64,000 nucleotides of DNA from an uncultured bacterium (GTDB lineage: Bacteria; Calescibacteriota; Calescibacteriia; Calescibacteriales; Calescibacteriaceae), in NCBI GenBank assembly GCA_938036315.1, contig CALHPK010000003.1, positions 1 to 64,000 on the forward strand, written 5' to 3'. Below, piece by piece: positions 54,480-63,355 of the stretch (positions within the stretch are counted from its first letter, which is position 1; each line of letters opens with the position of its first letter). The position numbers and the translations under genes were made by a program. Under the pieces are notes generated by a model. The model was not told where the DNA came from. It saw only the letters and a list, made by a program, of their open reading frames with translations, and did not search any database.

Positions 54480-55307
54480 CTAGCATGATGAGAATATCAT
54501 CTTCACTTTAGTCCCCTTGTTCGGCTCCGAATCTATTTCCAATTTCGCATTATGAAGATCAGCAACTTTCTTCACCACACTCATTCCCAATCCTATTCCA
54601 CGCGTCTTTGTGGTCAAAAATGGTAGAAAAATCTTTTTCATCATCTCAGGAAGAATTCCACATCCTGTATCCTCAATTTCACATACTATATTACTACCAT
54701 CATCGTAAGTCCTCACAAATATTTCTTTTTTAGGAGATTTTTCGACACTCTCTATGGCATTAAGTATAATGTTTGAAAAAGCTCGCTTCAGCAAAAATCT
54801 ATCACACATAATGAAAATTTTGTCAGAAGAATATTCCTTATTGATTGAAAATTGATATGGGAACAAAAATTCCTTGATCTCCTCAATTTCAAAAATAGTA
54901 TCTTCTAAGATGGACTCCAGATTCTCCTTTTTCATATTTATCTTCTGCCCTTTAACAAAGATCGTTATATTAGTGATAATTGTATCTATTCTATCAAGAA
55001 TAGATTTTATCGACCTTTTACTTTCTTCATCAATATCTAAAGAAAGGATCTTGTTTTTGAGAGCAAAAAGCGGATTTTTTATCTCATGAGCAATAACAGA
55101 AGCCATATCAATCATAGCAGAATACTTTTCCTTCAAGATAAACTCTTGTAGAACACTTCTGGCAAACTCTTGAAAACTCTCATATGAAATGTTAACGACA
55201 AAACTTTCGTGCAGTATTTTAATCATATTTCCGTTAATCTCGAATCTAATCTCCGAGGGATCTGATATAACATAAACTTTTTCTTCCGGAACAGAAGAAT
55301 TGGGCAT
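54480..55307 (-). CDS. NtrB-like orphan histidine kinase
   Basis: A 275-residue cytoplasmic kinase. Residues 1-60 are a small PAS-like or unknown sensor, followed by HisKA with H74 in VIAHEIKNPL and HATPase_c with the N box NIILNAIES, DTGCGILPEMM and FLTTKTRGIGLGMSVVKK. No transmembrane helix, like NtrB-type kinases that act with sigma-54 activators. The sigma-54 activator in this window lacks a receiver, so it is not the obvious partner. Single gene; 7 nt from the convergent SDR stop. Confidence 0.88.
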   Translation of the reverse strand: MPNSSVPEEKVYVISDPSEIRFEINGNMIKILHESFVVNISYESFQEFARSVLQEFILKEKYSAMIDMASVIAHEIKNPLFALKNKILSLDIDEESKRSIKSILDRIDTIITNITIFVKGQKINMKKENLESILEDTIFEIEEIKEFLFPYQFSINKEYSSDKIFIMCDRFLLKRAFSNIILNAIESVEKSPKKEIFVRTYDDGSNIVCEIEDTGCGILPEMMKKIFLPFLTTKTRGIGLGMSVVKKVADLHNAKLEIDSEPNKGTKVKMIFSSC

Positions 55308-55340
55308 AATAATAATTTTAAAATTGGAGCATCTATGAAG

Positions 55341-55400
55341 TTTTTCTCTCAGTTCACCTATTTTTCTCTCAGTTCACTTGTTTTTCTCCCAGTTTACCTG
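55341..55400. repeat. 20-bp tandem triplication over the nadD stop
   Basis: Three 20-bp copies (55341-55360, 55361-55380, 55381-55400) starting TTTTTCTCyCAGTTyACyTG-like. The nadD stop (55394-55396) and last codons lie in copy 3; copies 1 and 2 follow it on the minus strand with TGA in the matching place. Confidence 0.92.
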
Positions 55401-55954
55401 TAAAGTTTCTTCTTCTCTATGTAATCTATAACAGAATCTGGCACAAGCCACTTTATAGATAATCCTTTTTCTATCCTTCTTCTTATCTCAGTTGATGAGA
55501 TCTGGATTATTTCGGAGTTAATCTTTATAAAGCCTGGAATCTCTTCGGATAGACGTATTCTTGGGACCCAACACAGTTTGACCTTCTCCATTATTCTCTT
55601 GTAATCTTTCCAAGTGTTGAAAGAAACTGCAGAGTCTTCTCCCATAATCAAAAATATCTCAGAGTCTTTGAATTCTGAAGTAAAAAATCCGACAGTATCG
55701 ATAGTATATGAAATTCCCCCTTTTTTTATTTCATAATCTGATACTAAAAAATTCTTATGTTGTAAAGTAGCAATATCCACCATAATCAATCTATCCTGTG
55801 CTGAGGCATGCGGAACTTTTCCATGAGGTGGGATGTTGGCAACAACAAAAATTACAAGGTCAAGAGAAAGCTGTTCCATACTTCTCTGAGCGACAACTAA
55901 GTGTCCGATGTGAGGAGGATCGAAGACTCCCCCAAATAGCCCTATTTTCCTCAT
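55394..55954 (-). CDS. nadD: Nicotinate-nucleotide adenylyltransferase
   Basis: An enzyme of NAD synthesis making deamido-NAD from nicotinate mononucleotide and ATP. Nucleotidyltransferase motifs are GLFGGVFDPPHIGHL (HxGH), VVANIPPHGK, MGEDSAVSFNTWKDY and the C-terminal ISSTEIRRRI (ISSTxxR). A GTG at 55963 is in frame, but the ATG at 55954 overlaps the dnaE stop as ATGA, the usual coupled start, so I choose it. About 186 residues, normal length. The stop is embedded in a 20-bp triplication. Confidence 0.93.
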   Translation of the reverse strand: MRKIGLFGGVFDPPHIGHLVVAQRSMEQLSLDLVIFVVANIPPHGKVPHASAQDRLIMVDIATLQHKNFLVSDYEIKKGGISYTIDTVGFFTSEFKDSEIFLIMGEDSAVSFNTWKDYKRIMEKVKLCWVPRIRLSEEIPGFIKINSEIIQISSTEIRRRIEKGLSIKWLVPDSVIDYIEKKKLYR

Positions 55955-58900
55955 TGACGCCACTGAACAAAGTTTTGGACAAAATCTCTTGGCAAAAGCA
56001 CGGCTAAAAATCCATTTCCTAACAACTCTTCCTTCAGAGAAGCGGATATATCTATACTCTTTCTATAGGCAAATATATTCCCATTAACCTCCACTACAAC
56101 CTTCATATTCCCTGCTTCCTGCTTTCTTAGCACCTCTTTTAATCTTTCAACTTTCTGCCCAGATGTAACTTTGATAACAAGGCATGAATCTTCAATCTTA
56201 AAGAATATATCAGATACAAGAATATTTCCGGATCTTTTTCCAAGAAAAACATAACTATCACCTTTTCTTATCTTTCCTGCATCTGGGCTCAAGAGAATAA
56301 CTTCCAATACCTTGCCGTTTGAGACCTGGAGGTTTACAAGATATCCACTCTTGAGAATCAAGATATCTTTGACAATACCTACAACTTCAGAAATATCTCT
56401 TCTGACATCCAAGGGTAGAAATCCTTTTGAAATTTCAGCTATCTTACTCTCAGCATTTTGCGAGGAAAGGAGAACCCCTATAGTTTCTATTTCCCACTTC
56501 TGAATATCATCATCTGATATCTCACTATTATTACTTTTAAATAGAGATAGAGAAAGTTCTCCTGATAATCTGGCGTAGAGTATGTGGAGCGCCTTTTTTC
56601 TATCTATCATCTCATCAAAAGCTCCCGCTTTGACCAATGTCTCAATAACCTTTTTATTTACTCCAAAATTTCTTGCTATATTTAGGAATCCCTCAAAGCT
56701 TGTGATTTTTAACTTTTCTCGCAACTTCAGAATGGATTCAATGGCAGACTCCCCCAGTCCTTTTATTCCCCCAAGACCGAATCTTATCGCGTCGCCTTCA
56801 ACTGTAAAGTCAGCAGAGCTTCTGGAAATTGATGGTGGAAGGATCTTATAACCAAGCTTCAACAAAGTTTCTATGTATGAGGTAAGTTTTTCAAAATTCC
56901 CCATCTCAGACGACAGGAGAACCGAAATATATTCGAGCGGATAATTAGCTTTTAGGTAAGCAGTAACATAGGACAAGAAAGCGTAGGCAGCTGAATGAGA
57001 TTTGTTAAAGGCATAGCCAGCAAACTTTTCCATAATATCAAATATCTCCTCAGCTTTGCCCTTTTCTATTCCATTTTTTACACAACCTGATATAAACTTC
57101 TCTCTTATTGACTCCATCAGCTCAGCCTTTTTCTTCCCCATAGCCTCGCGTAGGATATCAGCTTCTCCCATAGTGAAACCTGCAAGAATATTTGCACAAA
57201 GCATTATCTGCTCCTGATATAGAAAGCTCCCATAAGTTTCTTTAAGGATTGGCTCAAGCTTAGGATGTGGATATTCTATTGGCTTCAATCCCTTTTTCTT
57301 TTCAATAAAATCTGAAACCATTCCAGATTGAATAGGTCCCGGTCTGTAAAGAGCAACCGCAGCTATAAGCTCATAGATATTTTCGGGCTCCAGTTTCATA
57401 AGCATCTCCCTCATACCTGCGCTTTCGAACTGGAAGACACCGAAAACATCTCCCTTTTTGAGCATCTCATAAGTTTTCTTGTCATCAAGTGGGATGCTTT
57501 CAAAACTTAACTCAATACCGTACCTTTGCTTTATAAGTTTGAAAGTTCTATCTACTACAGTCAGGGTTTCAAGTCCAAGAAAGTCGAACTTAACAAGCCC
57601 TATTTTTTCGAGAGATTCCATATCAAAGTGCGTCGTAAACTCATCTTTAGATCTTGAAATCGATGTATATTCGGTTATTGGTTTGTCTGATATAACAAAA
57701 CCTGAAGCATGAGACCCTACATGCCTTATCAGTCCCTCTATTTTTTTCGCCTTCTCCAAAATTGTTTTGAATTTGTGATTTGAATCAACAAGATCTTTTA
57801 ATTCTGGGATTTTCTGATAGGCTTCTTCCAGTGTCCATTTTTTCGATGGTTCTTGTGGTACAAGCTCGGCAAGAGTTGAAACATCTTCTATCGGCTCACC
57901 AAGAATTCTTCCTACATCTCTTATTGCTGCGCGAGCTCCAAATGTTCCAAATGTTACAATATGAGCAACATGATCTTCTCCATATTTTCCCTTTACATAA
58001 TCAAGAATTGATTCTCGCTTCTCTTTGCAGAAATCTATATCTATGTCTGGGGGTTTTTCCCTTTCTGGATTCAAGAACCTTTCAAATAGGAGCCCGTACT
58101 TTATTGGGTCAAGCTCGGTTATTCTGAGACTCCATGAAGTTAGAGCTCCTGCTGCAGAACCTCTGCCCGGACCCACAGCTATTCCCGAATTTTTCGCAAA
58201 TCTGATGAAATCTTCGACAACAAGGAAATATGACGAAAAACCTTTCTGAGAGATTATATCAAGCTCGTATCTTAGCCTATCCCAGTACAGATTTTCGTCG
58301 AATTTCTCTCCTCTTTTTCTTTTTTCTTCTAATCTAATTTTCAGACCTTCCTCTGCTTTTCTTCTTATGGTTTCATCAGGGTCTCCAAATTCAGGTGGCT
58401 TTGGAATTCTCAGACTCCTCGCTTTCTCGAACTCAAAATTACACTTTTTAATAATCTCCTGATGAGTTTCAATAGCCTGCGGGATATCTCCAAAAGCAGA
58501 TTTCATCTCATCATATGATTTCAGATAAAGTCCTCTTATTTTATATCTGAACTTTCTGTCGGATGAATTAAGTTTCTCACCATAAGAGATAGCAACGAGC
58601 ATATCCTGTACCTCAAAGTCAGCTGGATCAGCATAGTGACTGTCTGCAGTAGCCACAACTGGTATTTTGAGCTTTTCCGAAAACTCAAGAAGATAATCAT
58701 TAACTTTTCTTTGTCTTGCAATAGCTTGTATATCTGTTTCTCTATGCGGATCAGCAGGCTCTCCCCTCATCAACTCAAGGTAGAAATCTTCACGAAAGTG
58801 ATATTTAAATAGTTCTGCCATCTTGAAGGCTTCGTCGTATTTACCCTCTACAATAAGGCGCGGTAAAATACCATTAAGACAACCTGATAATACAACCAGT

Positions 58901-59280
58901 CCCTCTTTATACTCAAGAAGAGTCTGGACATCAATTCTGGGCTTTCTGTAGAAACCCTCAATATTAGCTATCTTCAGAAGAAGACATAGATTCCTGTACC
59001 CGATCTCGTTTTTTACAAGAACGGTCAGATGAAAATTTCCTTCTTCTTGTAACTTTTCTGTAAGTCTTCTTGGAGCTACGTATACTTCACATCCTATGAT
59101 AGGTTTCAATCCAGCTTCCTTAGCTTTGAAAAAAAACTCCACTGCTGAAAAAATGTTTCCGTGCTCAGTTAATGCTACCGCTGAGATTTTCCTCTGAAGT
59201 GCCCTTTCTACAAGCTGATCAACTGTCATTGCTCCATCCAGAATACTGTAGTGAGTATGAGAATGAAAATGACCTATCAT
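55951..59280 (-). CDS. dnaE: DNA polymerase III alpha subunit
   Basis: The 1109-residue replicative polymerase. The PHP domain starts FHSHTHYSILDG with its metal-binding His residues kept (possible proofreading function). The polymerase core has PDIDIDFCKEKRESILDYV with catalytic Asp residues D412 and D414, KSHSAAYAFLSYVTAYLKANY, a helix-hairpin-helix region (IRFGLGGIKGLGESAIESI) and an OB-type C terminus (VVGIVKDILILKSG). The start is supported by GAGGAGG about 9 nt before the ATG. It is slightly shorter than typical DnaE1. nadD overlaps its stop by 4 nt. Confidence 0.97.
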   Translation of the reverse strand: MIGHFHSHTHYSILDGAMTVDQLVERALQRKISAVALTEHGNIFSAVEFFFKAKEAGLKPIIGCEVYVAPRRLTEKLQEEGNFHLTVLVKNEIGYRNLCLLLKIANIEGFYRKPRIDVQTLLEYKEGLVVLSGCLNGILPRLIVEGKYDEAFKMAELFKYHFREDFYLELMRGEPADPHRETDIQAIARQRKVNDYLLEFSEKLKIPVVATADSHYADPADFEVQDMLVAISYGEKLNSSDRKFRYKIRGLYLKSYDEMKSAFGDIPQAIETHQEIIKKCNFEFEKARSLRIPKPPEFGDPDETIRRKAEEGLKIRLEEKRKRGEKFDENLYWDRLRYELDIISQKGFSSYFLVVEDFIRFAKNSGIAVGPGRGSAAGALTSWSLRITELDPIKYGLLFERFLNPEREKPPDIDIDFCKEKRESILDYVKGKYGEDHVAHIVTFGTFGARAAIRDVGRILGEPIEDVSTLAELVPQEPSKKWTLEEAYQKIPELKDLVDSNHKFKTILEKAKKIEGLIRHVGSHASGFVISDKPITEYTSISRSKDEFTTHFDMESLEKIGLVKFDFLGLETLTVVDRTFKLIKQRYGIELSFESIPLDDKKTYEMLKKGDVFGVFQFESAGMREMLMKLEPENIYELIAAVALYRPGPIQSGMVSDFIEKKKGLKPIEYPHPKLEPILKETYGSFLYQEQIMLCANILAGFTMGEADILREAMGKKKAELMESIREKFISGCVKNGIEKGKAEEIFDIMEKFAGYAFNKSHSAAYAFLSYVTAYLKANYPLEYISVLLSSEMGNFEKLTSYIETLLKLGYKILPPSISRSSADFTVEGDAIRFGLGGIKGLGESAIESILKLREKLKITSFEGFLNIARNFGVNKKVIETLVKAGAFDEMIDRKKALHILYARLSGELSLSLFKSNNSEISDDDIQKWEIETIGVLLSSQNAESKIAEISKGFLPLDVRRDISEVVGIVKDILILKSGYLVNLQVSNGKVLEVILLSPDAGKIRKGDSYVFLGKRSGNILVSDIFFKIEDSCLVIKVTSGQKVERLKEVLRKQEAGNMKVVVEVNGNIFAYRKSIDISASLKEELLGNGFLAVLLPRDFVQNFVQWRQ

Positions 59281-59475
59281 CTAATTCAGCACCTCCTCTG
59301 TCAAAGGATGCTCTAAAAAATTAAAAATAATTGCCCATGTAATCCAAATGCAATAATTTTAAAAATTATAAACAGAAAATAAAATTATAAAAAGCTGATC
59401 GCAAAAATTAATTGATCGTGGATAACTTTATGAAAATGCATCTGAGTATTTGTCTTTTACATATTACTATCATCA

Positions 59476-60984
59476 TCAGAGAAGGTTAAAGAATGCCTCG
59501 GCTTTCCGTAATCCCAAAGCTTCAAGGATATGCTCCTTTTTTATATTGTTCTCACCTTCCAAATCCGCTATTGTTCTTGCCATCTTCAGAATTCTAAAAA
59601 CTCCGCGTGTAGAGAGCGAAAATTTTGCTATCGCCATCTTTAAAATATTTTCACACTCAGTATCTACTGTGAGAAAATCCTTCTGATACTTAGGAGGAAC
59701 TTCGGAGTTAAGCAGAAAACCAAATTCTTTATATCTCCTCAGTTGTATCTCTCGAGCCTGTAACACCTTCTCACGCATAAATTTAGTCTCACCACGACTT
59801 TCGGATTTTGAGAAAATTTCTTCCGCCTTCAATGCGGGGACTTCAAGATACATATCAAACCTATCGAGCAATGGACCCGATATCTTTGAAATATACCTTT
59901 TTATCTGGGATAAAGAGCAAACACATTCTTTTTCGGGATTTTTGTAATTCCCACATGGGCACGGATTCATTGCACAAATAATCTGGAAACTAGACGGGAA
60001 AGAAACTGTCCTCTGAGCGCGAGATACTACAACTTTTCTATCTTCCAACGGTATTCTTAAAGCTTCCAAAGTTTGCCTTCTAAATTCAGGAAGTTCATCT
60101 AAGAATAGGATTCCCCTATGCGCTAAGCTAACCTCGCCTGGGCGGGGGATTGATCCACCCCCTATCATAGCGACATCAGAAATCGTATAATGAGGAGCTC
60201 TAAAAGGTCTCAACCCAGTTTTTCTCGATATCCCAGCTATAGAGTATATCCTCATAACTTCTAATTCCTCCTCTTCGGAAAGCGGGGGTAATATAGATAA
60301 TATCGATTTAGCTAAAATGGTCTTACCAGCCCCAGGCGGTCCGACCATAAGGATATTATGTCCACCCGCAGCTCCTATAAGTAAAGCTCTCTTTATCGCT
60401 TTATGCCCAACTATATCGTCAAATGTGATCTCAAAGTCCTCCGAATCGAGCTTCAATTCCTCCTTTTTAATCTCGGGAAGAAAACGCTCCCCTTTGATCA
60501 AAGATATCACATCCCTGAGATTCTCAGCGAAAAATCCCTCTGCTCCAACGAAACAAACTTCCCTATTTTCTGCCGGAACCACAATTTTAGCTTTCTTCTC
60601 TTTTGCATACATCGCAATAGATACTATACCCCTTACCGGCTTCAGCTTACCGTCAAGTGAAAGCTCTCCAACAAATATCAATGGAGCAACACTGAACCTT
60701 TCAGTGATAGAGATTATCCCAACAGCAATTGGAAGATCATAAAATGATCCCTCTTTCTTTATATCCGCTGGAGCAAGGTTTACAGTTATCCTCCTCAATG
60801 GGAATTGAAACCCGGAATTTTTTATTGCGCTTTTTACCCTATCCCTGCTTTCTCTCACAGCTGAGTCCGGGAGCCCAACTATATTGAACGATGGAATCCC
60901 ACTGGATACATCAACTTCAACCTGCACATCGTAAGCATCTATCCCTAAAACTCCTGCTGAAAATACCTTTATAATCTCTGACAT
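59476..60984 (-). CDS. comM: YifB/ComM-family AAA+ Mg-chelatase-like protein
   Basis: A 502-residue protein. The N-terminal ChlI domain has FNIVGLPDSAVRESRDRVKSA; the AAA+ core has Walker A GPPGAGKT (215-222) and LFLDELPEFRRQTLEALR; the C-terminal part has FRILKMARTIADLEG. In competent bacteria ComM is a branch-migration helicase that promotes integration of foreign DNA; elsewhere it is often called a Mg-chelatase-related protein. Full length. It starts 1 nt after the SpoIID-like gene stop, so it is the second gene of a pair. Confidence 0.92.
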   Translation of the reverse strand: MSEIIKVFSAGVLGIDAYDVQVEVDVSSGIPSFNIVGLPDSAVRESRDRVKSAIKNSGFQFPLRRITVNLAPADIKKEGSFYDLPIAVGIISITERFSVAPLIFVGELSLDGKLKPVRGIVSIAMYAKEKKAKIVVPAENREVCFVGAEGFFAENLRDVISLIKGERFLPEIKKEELKLDSEDFEITFDDIVGHKAIKRALLIGAAGGHNILMVGPPGAGKTILAKSILSILPPLSEEEELEVMRIYSIAGISRKTGLRPFRAPHYTISDVAMIGGGSIPRPGEVSLAHRGILFLDELPEFRRQTLEALRIPLEDRKVVVSRAQRTVSFPSSFQIICAMNPCPCGNYKNPEKECVCSLSQIKRYISKISGPLLDRFDMYLEVPALKAEEIFSKSESRGETKFMREKVLQAREIQLRRYKEFGFLLNSEVPPKYQKDFLTVDTECENILKMAIAKFSLSTRGVFRILKMARTIADLEGENNIKKEHILEALGLRKAEAFFNLL

Positions 60985-60985
60985 C

Positions 60986-61858
60986 TCAGTATATTCTTTT
61001 GAATTTAAGTAATGGAAAATAAAACTTTAGTATTTCCTTCCAAGAGGCACCCTCCTCCGCTAGCTTCTTTGCTCCCCATTGACACATCCCCACCCCATGA
61101 CCAAAGCCTCTGCCGTAAAATATTATGTTCCCATCACCAACGACCTCAACATCCAAGAAGTTACTCTTTAGAAACTTCCTTATATCATAATAATCAAGAA
61201 ATATTCCATCCTCCGGAAAAATTATAGATATCACCCTTCCATGCTCAGTTTTCTCAAGATACACATCTCTGGTAATCTTATTCCAATTATTGCGAGAAAA
61301 AATAAGCTTAGCAGTAGTATCAGTTAAAATCTTTCCAAAGTTCATAATATCGCGAATTCTCATTTTAACTTTCCAGAAAAAGTGAGGAGAATCATAGCAT
61401 TTCCCACAATTTACAGAAACTATATACTTGAAATCTGGATTTCTCCCCCACAGCTCCCACGCTGATTCTGTACTGCCTCCGCATGTCGAATGAAAAAATC
61501 CCGGAGCTATGGAACCATTTGGGAAGGTTAGAACCCAACCACGTGTTTCATCAACAAGATTTGATATTCTACTTGTCCAGCGATATTTGAATACCTGATT
61601 CTCTGGACCTGCTACAACATACCTTCTTTCATTTTGCAATACATAAAGAACATATGAACGAGAAACGACAGCCTGGGCTTTTATGGCTTCATCTGGCCAA
61701 CCATCAGGAAGCTCCCCAAACACAACCCCTTTCACATACTCTTCAAGATCAACCTCCCTATACTTCCCATCAATGTAAACTTTCACCTTGGGCGGGAATG
61801 ATCCATATGCTGGCGATGTAAACACCAGAATCAGAAAAAAAACAGAAATGTATCTCAC
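60986..61858 (-). CDS. SpoIID/LytB-domain exported protein
   Basis: A 290-residue protein with a signal peptide (residues 1-19, ending AYGS). The family motifs are LEEYVKGVVFGELPDGWPDE, KAQAVVSRSYVLYVL, HSTCGGSTES and GRGFGHGVGMCQWGAKKLAE. SpoIID is a lytic transglycosylase on denuded glycan strands in sporulators; non-sporulating bacteria use relatives in cell-wall turnover. No other sporulation gene is present, so the wall role is likelier. The downstream gene is ComM-like, 1 nt away. Confidence 0.92.
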   Translation of the reverse strand: MRYISVFFLILVFTSPAYGSFPPKVKVYIDGKYREVDLEEYVKGVVFGELPDGWPDEAIKAQAVVSRSYVLYVLQNERRYVVAGPENQVFKYRWTSRISNLVDETRGWVLTFPNGSIAPGFFHSTCGGSTESAWELWGRNPDFKYIVSVNCGKCYDSPHFFWKVKMRIRDIMNFGKILTDTTAKLIFSRNNWNKITRDVYLEKTEHGRVISIIFPEDGIFLDYYDIRKFLKSNFLDVEVVGDGNIIFYGRGFGHGVGMCQWGAKKLAEEGASWKEILKFYFPLLKFKRIY

Positions 61859-61882
61859 AGCTAATTTGAATTTTACTTATCT

Positions 61883-62584
61883 TCATATTAATTTTTTATC
61901 ACAAAGTGTTCTAAAATAGCACAAGGAACATAGATTTTTAGATGCTGAAACTTTTGGTTCTCTCTTGCCCAACCAAAAATCCATTATATCACTCACCGTA
62001 TTTTCCACTGCTTGCTTTAAATCCCTGAAGAAAAAAATCTCAGATCTCATAGATTGATCCACAACATTCAGTACTTTTATCTCCAATTCAAGATCTTTGA
62101 TTTCTACAATATCCGGAAGCATTCTCTCTATACAAATAGCGTACAGGCCACACTGAATTATGTCAGAAACATATACATCTTGATTCTTCCTTGTTTTAAG
62201 CTCCGATATTCTCTTTAACCTTCCTGATTCAAAGAATATCCTATCTGGAATCCCAGAAATAAGGACTTTTTTGTTAATCTGAAAATCCTCCCAGATGAAA
62301 CCCAACTTCAATGTGATCTCCAAATCTCCTTTTGCCTCAAGAACTTTATCAGCTTCCTCAGGTACAATCTTCTCATATGGGAATAGACTATTATGTATCC
62401 GTAAGCCTCTTTCCATCTCTGGTGTAGCCTCAAACCCAAATTTACTCTCGAGTATTTTTCTCCACTCACAGTATATTGAGCTCGAGATATCAGAAACAAA
62501 AATTCTTGGAATTCTATTTTTTGCGGAAAAATCTACCAGCAGAGAAAATTTTTCAACAAGTGAAGATATCAAATTTTTGTACAT
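61883..62584 (-). CDS. Stand-alone Cas4-like PD-(D/E)XK nuclease
   Basis: A 233-residue protein with the Cas4/AddB-type iron-sulphur nuclease layout: C39 in SSIYCEWRK, then H64, D114 (SGIPDRIF), E128-x-K130 (ISELKTRK), Q144 and Y148 (IIQCGLYAI), and the trio C219, C222, C228 (CSLCYFRTLC). Four Cys would hold a [4Fe-4S] cluster and the acidic-Lys triad the metal. No CRISPR array, Cas1 or Cas2 is in the window, so a DNA repair or recombination role is more likely. Unknown gene 62592-63140 lies 7 nt upstream on the same strand and may be its partner. Confidence 0.78.
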   Translation of the reverse strand: MYKNLISSLVEKFSLLVDFSAKNRIPRIFVSDISSSIYCEWRKILESKFGFEATPEMERGLRIHNSLFPYEKIVPEEADKVLEAKGDLEITLKLGFIWEDFQINKKVLISGIPDRIFFESGRLKRISELKTRKNQDVYVSDIIQCGLYAICIERMLPDIVEIKDLELEIKVLNVVDQSMRSEIFFFRDLKQAVENTVSDIMDFWLGKREPKVSASKNLCSLCYFRTLCDKKLI

Positions 62585-62591
62585 AGTAAAT

Positions 62592-63140
62592 CTATAGCTT
62601 ATTCAGAATTTCCTCAATCTTTACAGAAATTGCCTTCCTGACAGAGCTATTTGTGAACTCTCTTTTTTCTCTTTTTTCAATAGCATTCCATATTTTCAAG
62701 AAAAGTTCTTGCGGTATAAGAATCTGATTACTGTGAATTTCAGACTTTCGCATCTGTGAAAATCTTTGCTTAAAATCTTTTATAGAAAATTCTTCACAGA
62801 GTTTTTTAATCAAAAAGCTCCTAAAACTTATCTCATTCTTCTTTATTATCTCGCTTATCTTTTCGTGATTACTAAAATTAAAAATTATATTTACATAACG
62901 AGTTCTTGGAGATATACTACCGCCACATCTGAAGAGCTCAATAAAATCAAGAATAATTTTCCTTTTCCTGCCCCTGAAAAACTCAGCTGCTTTCTCAAGA
63001 TCGCTAAGAGAAAAATCGGCAAACTTCTTCTTTCTCCTCACAACCCCCAACCTATGCTTACCCAGTGTGAATATTTCTAACTCTGCGGGAATATCTTTAA
63101 GACTATTTATTTTCTCCACAAGCTGAGCGACCTCATCCAT
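62592..63140 (-). CDS. Hypothetical protein upstream of the Cas4-like nuclease
   Basis: A 182-residue protein, basic (RGRKRK near residue 58, RRKKKF near 36) and helical, with no signal peptide or known motif. The pairing with a Cas4-like nuclease (7-nt gap) suggests a nucleic-acid role. Unrecognised. Confidence 0.6.
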   Translation of the reverse strand: MDEVAQLVEKINSLKDIPAELEIFTLGKHRLGVVRRKKKFADFSLSDLEKAAEFFRGRKRKIILDFIELFRCGGSISPRTRYVNIIFNFSNHEKISEIIKKNEISFRSFLIKKLCEEFSIKDFKQRFSQMRKSEIHSNQILIPQELFLKIWNAIEKREKREFTNSSVRKAISVKIEEILNKL

Positions 63141-63180
63141 AAAAGTAAAATTTACAATTAATAATTAATTAAAGAAAATA

Positions 63181-63224
63181 TTGACAATAAAAATCAATAA
63201 TATTGACAATAAAAATCAATAAAA
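63181..63224. repeat. 22-bp tandem duplication in the last spacer
   Basis: TTGACAATAAAAATCAATA plus three bases occurs at 63181-63202 and again at 63203-63224. It lies about 40-85 bp upstream of the minus-strand hypothetical gene's ATG, in a 215-bp AT-rich spacer with the next gene's stop at the other end. Confidence 0.85.
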
Positions 63225-63355
63225 AAAAGAAACAAAAATGGAGCACTTGGCAGGATGGTATTTGCTTATACTTTTTACAAAAATCAATTTGTCACATTTT
63301 TAACATATCTGATTTACATACGAGCTATCCTATGCGTATTTGTATAAAGGTTATG

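Noticed and set aside
61883-62584. CRISPR-associated locus
   Set aside because: No repeat-spacer array or cas1/cas2 genes in 64 kb; the Cas4-like protein alone does not make a CRISPR system.
63240-63275. TTGGCAGG...TTGC resembling a sigma-54 promoter
   Set aside because: The GG to GC spacing is not the canonical ten bases, and it does not face a suitable start codon closely.
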